Positions 7,702-16,726 are shown, counted from the first letter of the stretch. The stretch: 64,000 bases of DNA from Pseudomonas lopnurensis (GCF_015070855.1 NZ_JADDIX010000092.1:83463-147462); one strand, 5' to 3'. The notes: generated by a model from the letters alone, not told the origin. Numbers and translations: made by a program.

Positions 7702-8115
7702 TCAGTTCTGACCGACGATGATTTCGGACATTTCGCCGGTGAGTCGATCCGTGATCTCGACGATCAGCGTACCGATTTCGTTGTTGTAGATGCGGACGAT
7801 GAAATCCTCGGTGGTCAGCGTGCCGGTCTGGCCGTCGCTCACGCCACTCAGCAGATCGGTCAGCAGGCGTGACTCCAACTGGCTGGTGAAGCGATCCAGC
7901 GCGGACATGCCGGTCAGCGACGCGCGATCCAGCGCGTCCGGGTCTTTCTTGTCGTTCTGTGCCTGGGCGTTACCGAGCAGCCAGGCGCCATTGAGCGGGC
8001 TGCCACCGAAGGAGGGATTGATCGGGGTGTACACCAGTTCGGTGGCGCTGGTGCCAGCGCTGAGCAGCAGACTGCCGAGCAGCAGGCCGGTCGTCTTGGG
8101 AATGTGCCGGTTCAT
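7702..8115 (-). CDS. csgF: curli assembly factor CsgF
   Basis: A 137-residue exported protein with signal peptide (MNRHIPKTTGLLLGSLLLSA, cleavage near TSA|TE). The mature N-terminus carries the conserved segment LVYTPINPSFGGSPLNG, which in known CsgF inserts into the CsgG channel to couple secretion to CsgB nucleation at the cell surface. The C-terminal part (LTTEDFIVRIYNNEIGTLIV) also matches the family. The start codon overlaps the csgE stop by four bases, so translation is coupled. Length is usual. Confidence 0.92.
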   Translation of the reverse strand: MNRHIPKTTGLLLGSLLLSAGTSATELVYTPINPSFGGSPLNGAWLLGNAQAQNDKKDPDALDRASLTGMSALDRFTSQLESRLLTDLLSGVSDGQTGTLTTEDFIVRIYNNEIGTLIVEITDRLTGEMSEIIVGQN

Positions 8116-8495
8116 AACTCGTCCTTGGCTAGGTCAATGTTGTCTTCGAACAACGCTTCTATTTTTCGCCGGTTTATTTCCTGTACCACGAAGTCGGCGG
8201 CCTCGTAGGCGGTGTCCTTCATGTCCGCGACGTTGGGCTGGAGAAACCTGCGATAGAGCGTCTGGTTCTCATGCTCGACCCACACCAGCACGCCCCAGCG
8301 GGCCGAAGGGCGCTCCTTGACGGCGAGATTGAAATCCAGCCGGCTGATGTCGTTCAGGCGTTCGCAGAACCTGAGATAGAACTCGTGCCCGGAGCGCGAA
8401 ATGGTGTTGTCGGTGATGAAGCCCTGCAGTTCGGCTTCATCGGCATGGCTGGCCAGGCCCAACAGCAGCAGCAGCAGCGGGCCGGTGCGTTTCAC
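8112..8495 (-). CDS. csgE: curli assembly factor CsgE
   Basis: A 127-residue periplasmic protein. I place the start at the GTG at 8495, which overlaps the csgD stop (GTGA) and is directly followed by a signal peptide (MKRTGPLLLLLLGLASHADE); the frame stays open further upstream but runs through csgD. Mature CsgE features are present: LQGFITDNTISRSGHEFY, the RPSARWGVLVWV strand and the C-terminal NRRKIEALFEDNIDLAKDEL. CsgE caps the periplasmic face of CsgG and helps select substrates. It is tightly coupled to csgD and csgF. Confidence 0.9.
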   Translation of the reverse strand: MKRTGPLLLLLLGLASHADEAELQGFITDNTISRSGHEFYLRFCERLNDISRLDFNLAVKERPSARWGVLVWVEHENQTLYRRFLQPNVADMKDTAYEAADFVVQEINRRKIEALFEDNIDLAKDEL

Positions 8496-9142
8496 GGCGT
8501 CGCCTCGCCGACGTGGGCCAGCACCAGGGAGGCGCCCTGCGCCCGGTTGCTGGCGCCCAGCTTGCGCAGGGCGTTGTGCACATGGCTCTTGATGGTGTGG
8601 GTGCTCAGGTGCAGTTTTTGCGCGATGGCCGAATTCGAGAGACCGTGCCCGGCCAGGGCGAGGATCTGCTTCTCGCGCAGGGTCAGCTCGTCGATGGCCT
8701 GCCTGGAATGGGTCAGTTGCCGGTAGCGGCACAGCAGCTTTTCCATCAACGCTCGCGGCAGCCAGTCGCCGCCGGTGAGAATGGCCTGGACGCCCCGCAT
8801 GAAATTGCTGCGCGGCGTCGAGCGGTAGAAAACGCCGCGAATCCAGGGATGCATCTCGATCAGCAGGCGTGCCTGGTCGGGCTGCGCATTGACCAGGGCG
8901 ACCGGCGTTTCACCGAACTGGCGCAGCAACTGCAGGCACTGCTCGTGGGAAAAGCTGCCAAGGTCCAGGAGCGCCAGGGCGAACCGTGCGTGTTCCGGGC
9001 GCAACGTGCCGGTGCGGTACAGGACGCAGGTGGGGCAGTCGTCGAGGTGTTGGCGCAATGCGCTGTCGAGGAGTTCGCTATGGGAAAGCAATAGCAGGCG
9101 CGACGGGGCCGGCGCGATAGCCGATACGGCATCATTTTTCAT
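8492..9142 (-). CDS. csgD: curli master regulator CsgD (LuxR-type)
   Basis: A 216-residue regulator, the same length as E. coli CsgD. ATG at 9142 is preferred because AAAGGA lies about 7 bases upstream; an ATG two codons earlier is too close to it. The N-terminal ~140 residues are receiver-like (LLLLSHSELLDSALRQHL). The C-terminus is a LuxR/FixJ helix-turn-helix (LTLREKQILALAGHGLSNSA, then LHLSTHTIKSHV). It is first in the operon and overlaps csgE, unlike E. coli, where csgDEFG and csgBA diverge. Known CsgD proteins activate csgBA and, in enterics, a diguanylate cyclase of the AdrA type; a MASE2-GGDEF protein occurs at 19326-20408. Confidence 0.88.
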   Translation of the reverse strand: MKNDAVSAIAPAPSRLLLLSHSELLDSALRQHLDDCPTCVLYRTGTLRPEHARFALALLDLGSFSHEQCLQLLRQFGETPVALVNAQPDQARLLIEMHPWIRGVFYRSTPRSNFMRGVQAILTGGDWLPRALMEKLLCRYRQLTHSRQAIDELTLREKQILALAGHGLSNSAIAQKLHLSTHTIKSHVHNALRKLGASNRAQGASLVLAHVGEATP

Positions 9143-9392
9143 TCGCATGTCCTTTGCTGAATGGAACAACCTAGAGTTCTCGTTCGCCTCCGATCCGTGG
9201 AGATCCGGCGATTCGATACGTCGATTCGAAAAGTAGTTCAGCTTTTCGACAAAAAAAAGTCAAAAGTGAAAAAATATGTCAGTTTGCTGGCGAGGTGTCC
9301 CGCGGGTTCCCCTGGCGGAGGCCGTTGAGCCCGTCTACAGTGTCGTTTTCGGGCGCATTTCATGCCCGTGGCAGCTGTAGCGGAACGATGCG
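9143..9392 (-). promoter_or_regulatory. intergenic control region upstream of csgD
   Basis: 250 bp between csgD and the divergent LysE-type gene. It contains an unusually AT-rich tract at about 9226-9285, with runs of A and a TTGACT-like hexamer on the csgD strand, against a GC-rich background. Such tracts often bind silencers of the H-NS/MvaT kind or integration host factor. The curli promoter most likely lies here, but I cannot fix its hexamers. Confidence 0.45.
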
Positions 9393-10028
9393 ATGGGTGA
9401 TCCTCTTTTCTGGCTGGTGTTCTTTTCGGCGGCACTGGCGCTGAACATATCGCCGGGACCGGACCTGTTCTACGTGCTGTCGCGCACCTTTTCCGGCGGG
9501 CGGCGCATCGGGATGATTTCCGCCTGCGGCGTATGCAGCGGTGCGCTGGTGCACGTGCTGTTCGCTGCCCTGGGCATCTCGGCCATTCTCGCCACCTCGG
9601 CGCTCGCCTTCGCGCTGGTCAAGTACGTCGGCGCGGCCTATCTGCTCTATCTGGGCATCCAGGCGTTGCGCTCGGCCGGCAGCGGGGCCGCGCTGGAAAT
9701 CAAGGCCGGGCCGCGCACCTCCGCTTGGCGGGCCTATCGCCAGGGTGTGCTGGTGGACCTGCTCAATCCCAAGGCAGCGATCTTCTTCATGGCCTTCCTG
9801 CCGCAGTTCGTGCGACCCGAGCATGGCGCAGTACCGTTGCAACTGCTGGTGCTCGGCGTTCTGGTGGTGCTGGTGGCAATCGTCGTCGAATGCGGCCTGG
9901 TACTGCTGGCGGCACGGGCGACCACGGCGCTACGCAACAACCGTACCCTGAGCCAGTGGCTCGACCGGGTGCTGGGTTCGATCCTCATCGGCCTGGGGGT
10001 TCGCCTGGGGCTCAGCGAACGCGCCTGA
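9393..10028 (+). CDS. LysE/RhtB family amino-acid exporter
   Basis: A 211-residue inner membrane protein with six likely transmembrane segments. The LysE family signature is clear near the N-terminus (ISPGPDLFYVLSRTFSGGRR) and in the middle (FRQGVLVDLLNPKAAIF type, here RQGVLVDLLNPKAAIFFMAF). Members export amino acids such as homoserine, threonine, lysine or leucine; the substrate is not evident. It diverges from csgD and is followed 76 bp later by a VOC gene. The ATG at 9393 has only a weak GGAA site. Confidence 0.85.
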   Translation: MGDPLFWLVFFSAALALNISPGPDLFYVLSRTFSGGRRIGMISACGVCSGALVHVLFAALGISAILATSALAFALVKYVGAAYLLYLGIQALRSAGSGAALEIKAGPRTSAWRAYRQGVLVDLLNPKAAIFFMAFLPQFVRPEHGAVPLQLLVLGVLVVLVAIVVECGLVLLAARATTALRNNRTLSQWLDRVLGSILIGLGVRLGLSERA

Positions 10029-10104
10029 CGGGAATTCGATCGGCCTGGCGCCGCTCTCAACAGCGAGGGCTCGCCAACCGACGGCCCCATGATCGGAGCT
10101 GCCT

Positions 10105-10560
10105 ATGTCTCATCAAAGCAAGAACACCACGTCCACCCTGATTCCCTGCCTGCGCTATCGCGACGTGGCGGCGGCGATCGACTGGCTGTGCCGCGCCTTC
10201 GGCTTTGAACGCCAGCGGGTGAACGAGGACGAACTGGTCGGCATCATCCATGCGCAGCTCGGCTTCGGCAGCGGCATGCTGATGGTCGGCCCGGTGGACG
10301 ATTCGGAGTACGGCCGTCAACTGCGCCAGCCGGACGAGCTCGGCGGCGCCTCGACCCAGGGCATCTATGTCATCGTCAACAGTGCCGATGCGCTCTACAC
10401 CCAGGCCAAGGCCGCCGGCGCGCAGGTCGTCGTCGAGCTGAAGGACGAGGACTACGGTGGCCGCGGTTTCAGCTGTCGCGACCTGGAAGGCCACCTGTGG
10501 AGTTTCGGCACCTACGATCCCTGGGCGGACGAAGCCGCCGGTTCCGTGGAGCAGGCCTGA
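10105..10560 (+). CDS. VOC/glyoxalase superfamily protein (PhnB-like)
   Basis: A 151-residue protein made of two beta-alpha-beta-beta-beta modules of the vicinal oxygen chelate fold. Family features include the opening STLIPCLRYRDVAAAIDWLC (residues ~10-30), GIYVIVNSADALYTQAKAAG in the second half and RDLEGHLWSFGTYDPW near the end. Relatives are annotated as glyoxalase or bleomycin-resistance-like proteins, mostly without known substrate. A GGAG site precedes the ATG. Its stop codon shares one base with the start of the aldo/keto reductase (TGATG), so the two are co-expressed; a joint role in handling reactive carbonyls is possible but inferred. Confidence 0.82.
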   Translation: MSHQSKNTTSTLIPCLRYRDVAAAIDWLCRAFGFERQRVNEDELVGIIHAQLGFGSGMLMVGPVDDSEYGRQLRQPDELGGASTQGIYVIVNSADALYTQAKAAGAQVVVELKDEDYGGRGFSCRDLEGHLWSFGTYDPWADEAAGSVEQA

Positions 10561-11387
10561 TGCGCGCTTTCAGCATGATCGATGGTGGACGCGTCCCGCG
10601 GGTCGGCCAGGGCACCTGGCACATGGGCGAGGACCCGGCTGAGCGGCAGCGCGAGGTGGCGGCGCTGCGCCTGGGCATCGAGCTGGGCATGCCGCTGATC
10701 GACACCGCCGAGATGTACGGCGAAGGCGGCGCCGAGGAGGTCGTGGGCGAGGCGATCCGCAGTCGCCGCGAGCGGGTTTTCCTGGTCAGCAAGGTCTACC
10801 CGCACAATGCCAGCCGCCAGGGCATACCGCTGGCCTGCGAGCGCAGCCTGCGGCGCCTGGGGACCGATTGCATCGATCTCTACCTGCTGCACTGGCGCGG
10901 GCAACATCCGCTGGCGGAAACCGTGGAAGCCTTCGAACGGCTGAAGACGGCCGGCAAGATCCGTCACTGGGGTGTGTCCAACCTCGATCTCGACGATATG
11001 CAGGAACTGCCGCAGGCGCGGGCCTGCGCCACCAACCAGGTGCTGTACAACCCGGCCGAGCGCGGCATCGAATTCGATCTGCTGCCCTGGTGCCAGGCCC
11101 AGGGGATGCCCGTCATGGCTTATTGCCCGCTGGGGCAGGGTGGCGAGCTGTTGCGCGCTCCCGCCCTGCTCGAAGTGGCGCGCCGCCACGGCGCGCAGCC
11201 GGCGCAGGTCGCCCTGGCCTGGGCGCTGCGCCAGCCGGGCGTGTGGGCGATTCCAAAGGCCAGCGATCCCGTGCATCTGCGTGCCAATGCCGCGGCCGCC
11301 GGGTTGCGCCTGGGCGCCGAGGACCTGGCGATCATCGAGCAGGCCTTTCCGTCGCCCTCGCGCCGGCAACCGTTGCAGATGGTCTGA
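10560..11387 (+). CDS. aldo/keto reductase
   Basis: A 275-residue NADPH-dependent oxidoreductase. The tetrad is visible: Asp and Tyr in DTAEMYGEG, Lys in VFLVSKVYP, and His in LYLLHWRG. The C-terminal cofactor-binding segment VWAIPKASDPVHLRANAAA is also intact. The start at 10560 overlaps the VOC stop; an open frame extending 21 codons upstream lies inside the VOC gene and is not used. It belongs to the YeaE/prokaryotic AKR subgroup. The substrate is unknown; aldehydes or ketones such as methylglyoxal are plausible given the VOC partner. Confidence 0.88.
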   Translation: MRAFSMIDGGRVPRVGQGTWHMGEDPAERQREVAALRLGIELGMPLIDTAEMYGEGGAEEVVGEAIRSRRERVFLVSKVYPHNASRQGIPLACERSLRRLGTDCIDLYLLHWRGQHPLAETVEAFERLKTAGKIRHWGVSNLDLDDMQELPQARACATNQVLYNPAERGIEFDLLPWCQAQGMPVMAYCPLGQGGELLRAPALLEVARRHGAQPAQVALAWALRQPGVWAIPKASDPVHLRANAAAAGLRLGAEDLAIIEQAFPSPSRRQPLQMV

Positions 11388-11464
11388 ACTCCGACTGCCG
11401 TAGGGAATGATTGCCGCGCCGCCGCTGTCAGCAGATGGATGACAGCGAATCCGGAGGAACGGGC

Positions 11465-12436
11465 ATGGCCAAGGCGACACTCGACGGCGCGGTGGTGGTG
11501 ATCACTGGCGCATCCAGCGGCATCGGCCGCGCTGCGGCGCAGGCTTTCGCCCGTCGCGGCGCGAGACTGGTGCTGGCGGCACGGGACGCCGAAGCCCTGC
11601 AGGAAGCCGCGGACGAATGCCGCAGCTTCGGTAGCGACGCCATTGCCGTGCCGACCGACGTGACCCATAGCGACGAGGTGGAAAACCTCGCCAGCGCCGC
11701 GGCGGAGTTCGGCCAGGGGCGCATCGACGTGTGGATCAACAATGCCGGGATCGGCGCGGTCGGCGCCTTCGACGAAACCCCGCTGGATGCCCATGAGCAG
11801 GTGGTGCAGACCGACCTGCTCGGCTATCTGCGCGGCGCCCATGCGGTGCTGCCGTACTTCAAGCAGCAGCAGGGCGGCGTGCTGATCAATACGCTGTCGA
11901 TGGGCAGCTGGGTGGCACAGCCTTACGCGGTGGCCTATTCGGCGAGCAAGTTCGGCCTGCGCGGCTTCTCCCAGGCGCTGCGTGGTGAGCTGGGACAGTG
12001 GCCGGGCATCCATGTCTGCGATGTCTACCCGTCAGTGGTGGATACCCCGGGCTTTCGCGACGGCGGCAACTATGCCGGGCGTTCGCTGCAGCCGCCGCCA
12101 CCGCGGTACGACCCGCGCCGGGTGGCCGATGCGATGGTCAGCCTGGCGCTGCACCCGCGCCATACCACCTCGGTCGGCGCGGTGGCGACGCTGCTGCGTC
12201 TGGCGCATTTCCTCACACCCGGCTTCGATCGCCTGAACGGCCTGCTCACCGGCACGGCATTGAACCGCGCGCGGCGCGTGCCGACATCGTCGGGCAACCT
12301 GTTCCATCCGGCCCTGGGGCAGCGGCGGATCGATGGCGGCTGGCGCGGCGAGGCCCCCGAGCCACGCAAGTGGCTGCTGGTCGGCGGCCTGGCGCTGGGG
12401 ATTGTCGGATTCTGCCTGTGCCGGCATCGCCGGTAG
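11465..12436 (+). CDS. SDR family oxidoreductase with C-terminal membrane anchor
   Basis: A 323-residue short-chain dehydrogenase. The Rossmann motif GASSGIGR sits near residues 17-24, NNAGIGAVGAF near 97, the catalytic Ser in LSMGSWV, and YSASKFG with the catalytic Tyr/Lys near 160. About 60 residues beyond the catalytic core end in a hydrophobic helix (WLLVGGLALGIVGFCLC) followed by RHRR, suggesting tail anchoring to the inner membrane. The ATG at 11465 is chosen for the GGAGG site before it. Substrate unknown. It is separated by 77 bp from the AKR gene and may be part of the same transcript. Confidence 0.85.
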   Translation: MAKATLDGAVVVITGASSGIGRAAAQAFARRGARLVLAARDAEALQEAADECRSFGSDAIAVPTDVTHSDEVENLASAAAEFGQGRIDVWINNAGIGAVGAFDETPLDAHEQVVQTDLLGYLRGAHAVLPYFKQQQGGVLINTLSMGSWVAQPYAVAYSASKFGLRGFSQALRGELGQWPGIHVCDVYPSVVDTPGFRDGGNYAGRSLQPPPPRYDPRRVADAMVSLALHPRHTTSVGAVATLLRLAHFLTPGFDRLNGLLTGTALNRARRVPTSSGNLFHPALGQRRIDGGWRGEAPEPRKWLLVGGLALGIVGFCLCRHRR

Positions 12437-12440
12437 GTCG

Positions 12441-12548
12441 ACGGTTGGGTTGGTTTGAGCGAAGCCCAACGAGCGGACCGTCAGCCCGCGCGGGGCCACG
12501 ACCTCGGCGAACCGTTGGGCTTCGCCGACAAGCGGCTCAACCCAACAC
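12441..12548. repeat. GTTGGGCTTCG-type inverted repeat
   Basis: Two arms face each other: GGTTGGTTTGAGCGAAGCCCAACG, with its outer part beginning at 12445, and CGTTGGGCTTCGCCGAC leading to GGCTCAACCCAAC at about 12548. Copies of the same pattern lie at 23088-23206, 49422-49506 and 50538-50634, always between genes. Confidence 0.7.
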
Positions 12549-12560
12549 GGGCGCATAGGT

Positions 12561-12594
12561 CGTAGGTTGTTCGCGAGCAGGCTCGCTCCTACGG
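12561..12594. repeat. REP-like palindrome
   Basis: CGTAGGTTGTTCGCGAGC pairs with GCTCGCTCCTACG around a two-base centre. This is a single REP-type hairpin of the GTAGG...GCGAGC kind, immediately 3' of the GTTGGG repeat and before the metR stop codon. Confidence 0.7.
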
Positions 12595-12607
12595 CGGGGG
12601 CCGCGTT

Positions 12608-13534
12608 TCAGCGCGGCTTGGCTGCGGCGCTGACGCCTTCCAGCGTGGCGAAGGAGGTGTCCTTGGCGGTGAGCAGGAAGTCGCGCATGAACGGCGAATC
12701 CAGCATGTCGGCGCGGATGCCGGCGAACAGCGTGGCGAACAATCCCTTCTCGCCGAGCCGCTTGGCGGTCACGTAGCCGCGTGCGCTGTATTCATGCAGC
12801 GCCCAGTTCGGCAGGCAGCAGACGCCGCGTCCGGATGCCACCAGTTGCATCATCATCACCGTCAGCTCCGAGGTGCGCACCTGCGCCGGCTCGACGTCGG
12901 CGGGCTCGAGAAAGCGGGTGAACACATCGAGGCGGTCGCGTTCGACCGGGTAGGTGATCAGGGTTTCGCTCGCCAGGTCCTCGGGACGAATGTACGGCCG
13001 CGCTGCCAGCGGGTGCTGGTTGGCCACCGCCAGCAGCGCCTCGTAGGTGAACAGCGGTACGTAGGTGATGCCCGGCAGCTCCAGTGGGTCGGAGGTGACC
13101 ACCAGGTCGAGGTCGCCACGTGCCAGCGCCGGCAACGGCGCGAAGGAAAAGCCCGAGGCGAGGTCCAGCTCGACTTCCGGCCAGGCGTCGCGGAACTGGT
13201 CGATGGTGGGCATCAGCCACTGGAAACAGCTGTGGCACTCGATGGCCATGTGCAGGCGCCCCGCGGTACCGCCGGCCAGGCGGGCCAGATCGCGTTCGGC
13301 GCTGCGCAGTTGCGGCAGCACCGCGTCGGCCAGCTGCAGCAGCCGCAACCCGGCGCTGGTGAAGCGCACCGGCCGCGTCTTGCGTACGAATAATTGCAGG
13401 CCGAGGCGCTCTTCCAGTTCCTTGAATTGATGGGAGAGCGCCGACTGGGTCAGGTGCAGGCGCTCGGCGGCTTCCACCAGGCTGTCCGTCTCGCGCAGTG
13501 CATGAAGCGTCTTCAGGTGTCGAATTTCCAGCAT
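12608..13534 (-). CDS. metR: LysR-type regulator MetR
   Basis: A 308-residue LysR family activator. The N-terminal winged helix-turn-helix reads IRHLKTLHALRETDSLVEAA and LTQSALSHQFKELEERLG; a substrate-binding domain follows. The start at 13534 gives the canonical MLEIRHLKTL N-terminus, and an open frame 27 codons upstream has no support. MetR responds to homocysteine and activates metE. metE lies 900 bp away in the opposite orientation, with an exoD-like gene between them and a candidate MetR box in front of metE. The context makes the specific name likely rather than just LysR family. Confidence 0.85.
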   Translation of the reverse strand: MLEIRHLKTLHALRETDSLVEAAERLHLTQSALSHQFKELEERLGLQLFVRKTRPVRFTSAGLRLLQLADAVLPQLRSAERDLARLAGGTAGRLHMAIECHSCFQWLMPTIDQFRDAWPEVELDLASGFSFAPLPALARGDLDLVVTSDPLELPGITYVPLFTYEALLAVANQHPLAARPYIRPEDLASETLITYPVERDRLDVFTRFLEPADVEPAQVRTSELTVMMMQLVASGRGVCCLPNWALHEYSARGYVTAKRLGEKGLFATLFAGIRADMLDSPFMRDFLLTAKDTSFATLEGVSAAAKPR

Positions 13535-13682
13535 GCCGGACTCCCCTGCAATCGGTAGCGATCGAGCCTGCATGAGAGCTGCGGTCGAGCTGATGAAACA
13601 AGTCGGTATGAGCATCGCTCATCGAGTGGGCGAAGTGTGTCGCACCGGGACGGTGCTGTCGAGAGGCCGCCGGCGCCGCGGG

Positions 13683-14273
13683 CTAAAGCCACAGCCGGCT
13701 GGTCATGTAGACCAGGCCGAAGAAGAACAGCGCCGCCACGACGATCATCGCACCGTCACGCGCCATCATGCCCAGTCCGAGCACGCTCAGCGCCGCCCCG
13801 GCGATGGAGTTGCCGAAGGGGATCAGTTCCAGCGGCGGCATGGTGGCGGCGATCAGCATGCAGAGCAGGGCGTTGAGGCGGGTCGCCAGGCCACTGGTGA
13901 GGAAGGTCAGCCGTCGCCGCAGCAGCCGATCGACGAAACCTGAAAGGCGTTGCAGGAAGGCGATCGCCTTGTCGTACTTGCTGCGCGAAGCACTGCGTCT
14001 GAGCAGCCATTGCGGCAGCCAGAAGCGCTCGCGCCCGATCAGCAACTGCACCGCGATCAGCATCACCATGACCGCTATCACGCTGGGCAGGCCCGGAATA
14101 CCGGACAGCGGCGAAAGTACCAGCAGGCCCGGTATCAGCAGCAGGGCGCCGAAGCTGCGTTCGTCCGTCACCTGCAGCATGCATTCGATGGTCACCGGCT
14201 GGTCGGGCTCACCCGCCTGTTCCAGGCGCTGCAACAGGCTTTCGAGGTTCTGTGGCTGTTCGTCGGAGGACAT
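13683..14273 (-). CDS. ExoD-family membrane protein
   Basis: A 196-residue inner membrane protein. An N-terminal soluble part (residues 1-40, rich in Glu/Gln) is followed by the family pattern FGALLLIPGLLVLSPLSGIPG, then ERFWLPQWLLRRS and a C-terminal pair of hydrophobic segments (LIPFGNSIAGAALSVLGLGM). ExoD relatives influence exopolysaccharide synthesis and alkali tolerance in rhizobia; the biochemical function is not known. It sits between metR and metE, on the metR strand, 148 bp upstream of metR. No functional link to methionine is evident. Confidence 0.8.
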   Translation of the reverse strand: MSSDEQPQNLESLLQRLEQAGEPDQPVTIECMLQVTDERSFGALLLIPGLLVLSPLSGIPGLPSVIAVMVMLIAVQLLIGRERFWLPQWLLRRSASRSKYDKAIAFLQRLSGFVDRLLRRRLTFLTSGLATRLNALLCMLIAATMPPLELIPFGNSIAGAALSVLGLGMMARDGAMIVVAALFFFGLVYMTSRLWL

Positions 14274-14363
14274 GGCGGCACCTTGCGTTGGGGACTCTGG
14301 TTAGAACGCCGGCCTCGGCAAATGCTCCAACATGAATAATTTTGTATGTTAAATCAAATTACA

Positions 14364-14376
14364 TGAGTTTGTTTCA
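14364..14376. promoter_or_regulatory. candidate MetR binding site upstream of metE
   Basis: TGAG-TTTGT-TTCA matches the MetR consensus TGAA-N5-TTCA with one mismatch. It lies 58 bp upstream of the metE ATG in an AT-rich 161-bp gap, the right place for an activator. A gene for MetR is nearby. No DNA-binding evidence can be read from sequence alone. Confidence 0.5.
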
Positions 14377-14434
14377 TTGCTTGGCGGCGGGGACAATCGC
14401 CGCACTCATGCAGAACGACATTCGGAGTGAAAAA

Positions 14435-16726
14435 ATGGCTGTAGCGCATAACCTGGGATTTCCGCGCATTGGCGCCGACCGCGAGCTGAAGAAAGCGCTC
14501 GAGGCCTTCTGGAAGGGTGAACTGGACGACGCGGGGCTGCGCCAGGTGGGGCGCCAACTGCGCGCGGAGCATTGGCGCGTACAGGCCCGGGCTGGCATCG
14601 AGCTGCTGCCGGTGGGCGATTTCGCCTGGTACGACCAGGTCCTGACCCATTCGCTGATGTTCGGCGTGATCCCGCAGCGTTTCCGACCTGCCGATGGCCA
14701 GCCGACGCTGGATACCCTGTTCGCCATGGCGCGGGGCGTGGCGAATAGCTGTTGCGGCGGCGCCCAGGCGCAGGAAATGACCAAGTGGTTCGATACCAAC
14801 TATCACTATCTGGTCCCGGAGTTCAGCGCCGACCAGCCGTTCCGGCTGTCCTGGACGCAGCTGTTCGAGGAAGTCGAGGAGGCACAGGCGCTGGGATTCG
14901 TCATCAAACCGGTGCTGATCGGCCCGCTGACCTATCTCTGGCTGGGCAAGGTCAAGGGCGAAGGCGATTTCGACAAGCTGGAACTGCTCGAAAGGCTGCT
15001 GCCGGTGTACGGTGAAATCCTCGAGCGTCTCGCGGCGCAGGGCGTGGAATGGGTGCAGATCGACGAGCCGATCCTCGCCCTGGACCTGCCGCAGGACTGG
15101 AAGAACGCCTTCGAGCGTGCCTACAACCTGCTGCAGCGCGCGCCGTTGAAGAAGCTGGTCGCCACCTATTTCGGTGGCCTGGAGGACAACCTCGGCCTGG
15201 CCGCGACGCTGCCGGTGGACGGCCTGCACATCGATCTGGTGCGCGCACCTGAGCAATACCCGGTGATTCTCGACCGGCTGCCGGCCTACAAGGTGCTGTC
15301 GCTGGGCCTGGTCAACGGGCGCAACGTCTGGCGCTGCGACCTGGACAAGGCGCTGGAGGTGGTGCGGCACGCCGCCGAGCGTCTCGGCGAGCGCCTGTGG
15401 CTGGCGCCGTCCTGTTCGCTGCTGCACAGCCCGGTGGACCTGCAGCGCGAGGATCGATTGGATGACGAGCTGAAGAGCTGGCTGGCCTTCGCTGTGCAGA
15501 AGTGCGCCGAGGTCGTCACGCTCGCCCGTGCCGTCGATACTCCGCAGGACGCCGGCGTCCAGGCGGCACTGGCGCGAAGCCGCGCGGTGCAGGCGGCGCG
15601 TGCGCAGTCGCCGCGCATCCACAAGCCCGAGGTGCAGGCACGCCTGGCCGCCATCGAACCGCGGCACAGCCGGCGGACCTCGGTCTTCGCGGCGCGGATC
15701 GAGCAGCAGCGCGCGCGCCTCGGTCTGCCGCCGTTCCCCACCACCACCATCGGTTCGTTCCCGCAGACGCCGGCGATCCGCCTGGCGCGCCAGGCCTACA
15801 GGCAGGGCAAACTGTCGCCGGGCGACTACACCGAGGCGATGCAGGCGCAAATCCGGCATGCCGTGGCGGTGCAGGAGCAGATCGGCCTGGACGTGCTGGT
15901 GCATGGCGAGGCGGAGCGCAACGACATGGTCGAGTATTTCGCCGAGCAGCTCGACGGCTATGCCTTCACCCGCTTCGGCTGGGTGCAGAGCTATGGTTCG
16001 CGCTGCGTCAAGCCGGCGGTGATCTACGGCGACCTCAGCCGGCCGCGGCCGATGACGGTGGAGTGGATCCGCTATGCCCAGCAGCAGACCGACAAGGTGA
16101 TGAAGGGCATGCTCACCGGCCCGGTGACCATGCTGATGTGGTCGTTCGCCCGCGAGGACCTGCCGCGCGAAGTGCAGGCCCGGCAACTGGCGCTGGCGAT
16201 CCGCGACGAGGTCTGCGACCTGGAGGCCGCCGGCATCCGCATCATCCAGATCGACGAGGCGGCGTTCCGCGAAGGCCTGCCGCTGCGCAAGGCCGACTGG
16301 CAGCACTACCTGGACTGGGCGGTGGAGGCGTTCCGCCTGTGCGCCAGCGGGGTGCGCGACGAAACCCAGATCCACACCCACATGTGCTACAGCGAGTTCA
16401 ACGACGTGATCGAGTCGATTGCCGCGATGGATGCCGACGTCATCACCATCGAGACCTCGCGCTCGCAGATGGAGCTGCTGGAAGCCTTCCGCGCCTTCGA
16501 CTACCCCAACGACATCGGCCCGGGCGTCTACGACATCCACTCGCCGCGGGTGCCGGATACGGCGGAGATGGTGCAACTGCTGGGGAAGGCCGCCGAGCGC
16601 ATCCCGGCCGAGCGCCTGTGGGTCAACCCGGACTGTGGGCTGAAGACGCGCGGCTGGGCGGAAACCGAAGCGGCCCTGGTGAACATGGTGGCGGCGGCGC
16701 GGCAACTGCGGGCCGCTGCATTGTAG
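14435..16726 (+). CDS. metE: cobalamin-independent methionine synthase MetE
   Basis: A 763-residue enzyme that transfers the methyl group from 5-methyltetrahydropteroyl-triglutamate to homocysteine. The N-terminal domain begins [19 protein letters not shown]. The C-terminal catalytic domain starts near residue 430 ([19 protein letters not shown]) and holds the zinc site: His and Cys in [10 protein letters not shown], a Glu in the core, and the last Cys in [11 protein letters not shown]. The ATG at 14435 has GGAG upstream; an open frame reaching 31 codons further is not supported. Length is normal. Its stop codon lies inside the left arm of a REP element, which may protect or end the message. 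Confidence 0.95.
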   Translation: MAVAHNLGFPRIGADRELKKALEAFWKGELDDAGLRQVGRQLRAEHWRVQARAGIELLPVGDFAWYDQVLTHSLMFGVIPQRFRPADGQPTLDTLFAMARGVANSCCGGAQAQEMTKWFDTNYHYLVPEFSADQPFRLSWTQLFEEVEEAQALGFVIKPVLIGPLTYLWLGKVKGEGDFDKLELLERLLPVYGEILERLAAQGVEWVQIDEPILALDLPQDWKNAFERAYNLLQRAPLKKLVATYFGGLEDNLGLAATLPVDGLHIDLVRAPEQYPVILDRLPAYKVLSLGLVNGRNVWRCDLDKALEVVRHAAERLGERLWLAPSCSLLHSPVDLQREDRLDDELKSWLAFAVQKCAEVVTLARAVDTPQDAGVQAALARSRAVQAARAQSPRIHKPEVQARLAAIEPRHSRRTSVFAARIEQQRARLGLPPFPTTTIGSFPQTPAIRLARQAYRQGKLSPGDYTEAMQAQIRHAVAVQEQIGLDVLVHGEAERNDMVEYFAEQLDGYAFTRFGWVQSYGSRCVKPAVIYGDLSRPRPMTVEWIRYAQQQTDKVMKGMLTGPVTMLMWSFAREDLPREVQARQLALAIRDEVCDLEAAGIRIIQIDEAAFREGLPLRKADWQHYLDWAVEAFRLCASGVRDETQIHTHMCYSEFNDVIESIAAMDADVITIETSRSQMELLEAFRAFDYPNDIGPGVYDIHSPRVPDTAEMVQLLGKAAERIPAERLWVNPDCGLKTRGWAETEAALVNMVAAARQLRAAAL

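Noticed and set aside
14274..14434. Cobalamin riboswitch upstream of metE
   Set aside because: Only 161 bp are available and no B12-box-like conserved segment or fitting stems were seen; a MetR-type site explains regulation better.
14354..16705. Open minus-strand frame of 783 codons opposite metE
   Set aside because: High GC with codon bias leaves the complementary frame open. The translation is rich in Arg/His/Gln without any family pattern, while metE on the plus strand has all catalytic motifs.
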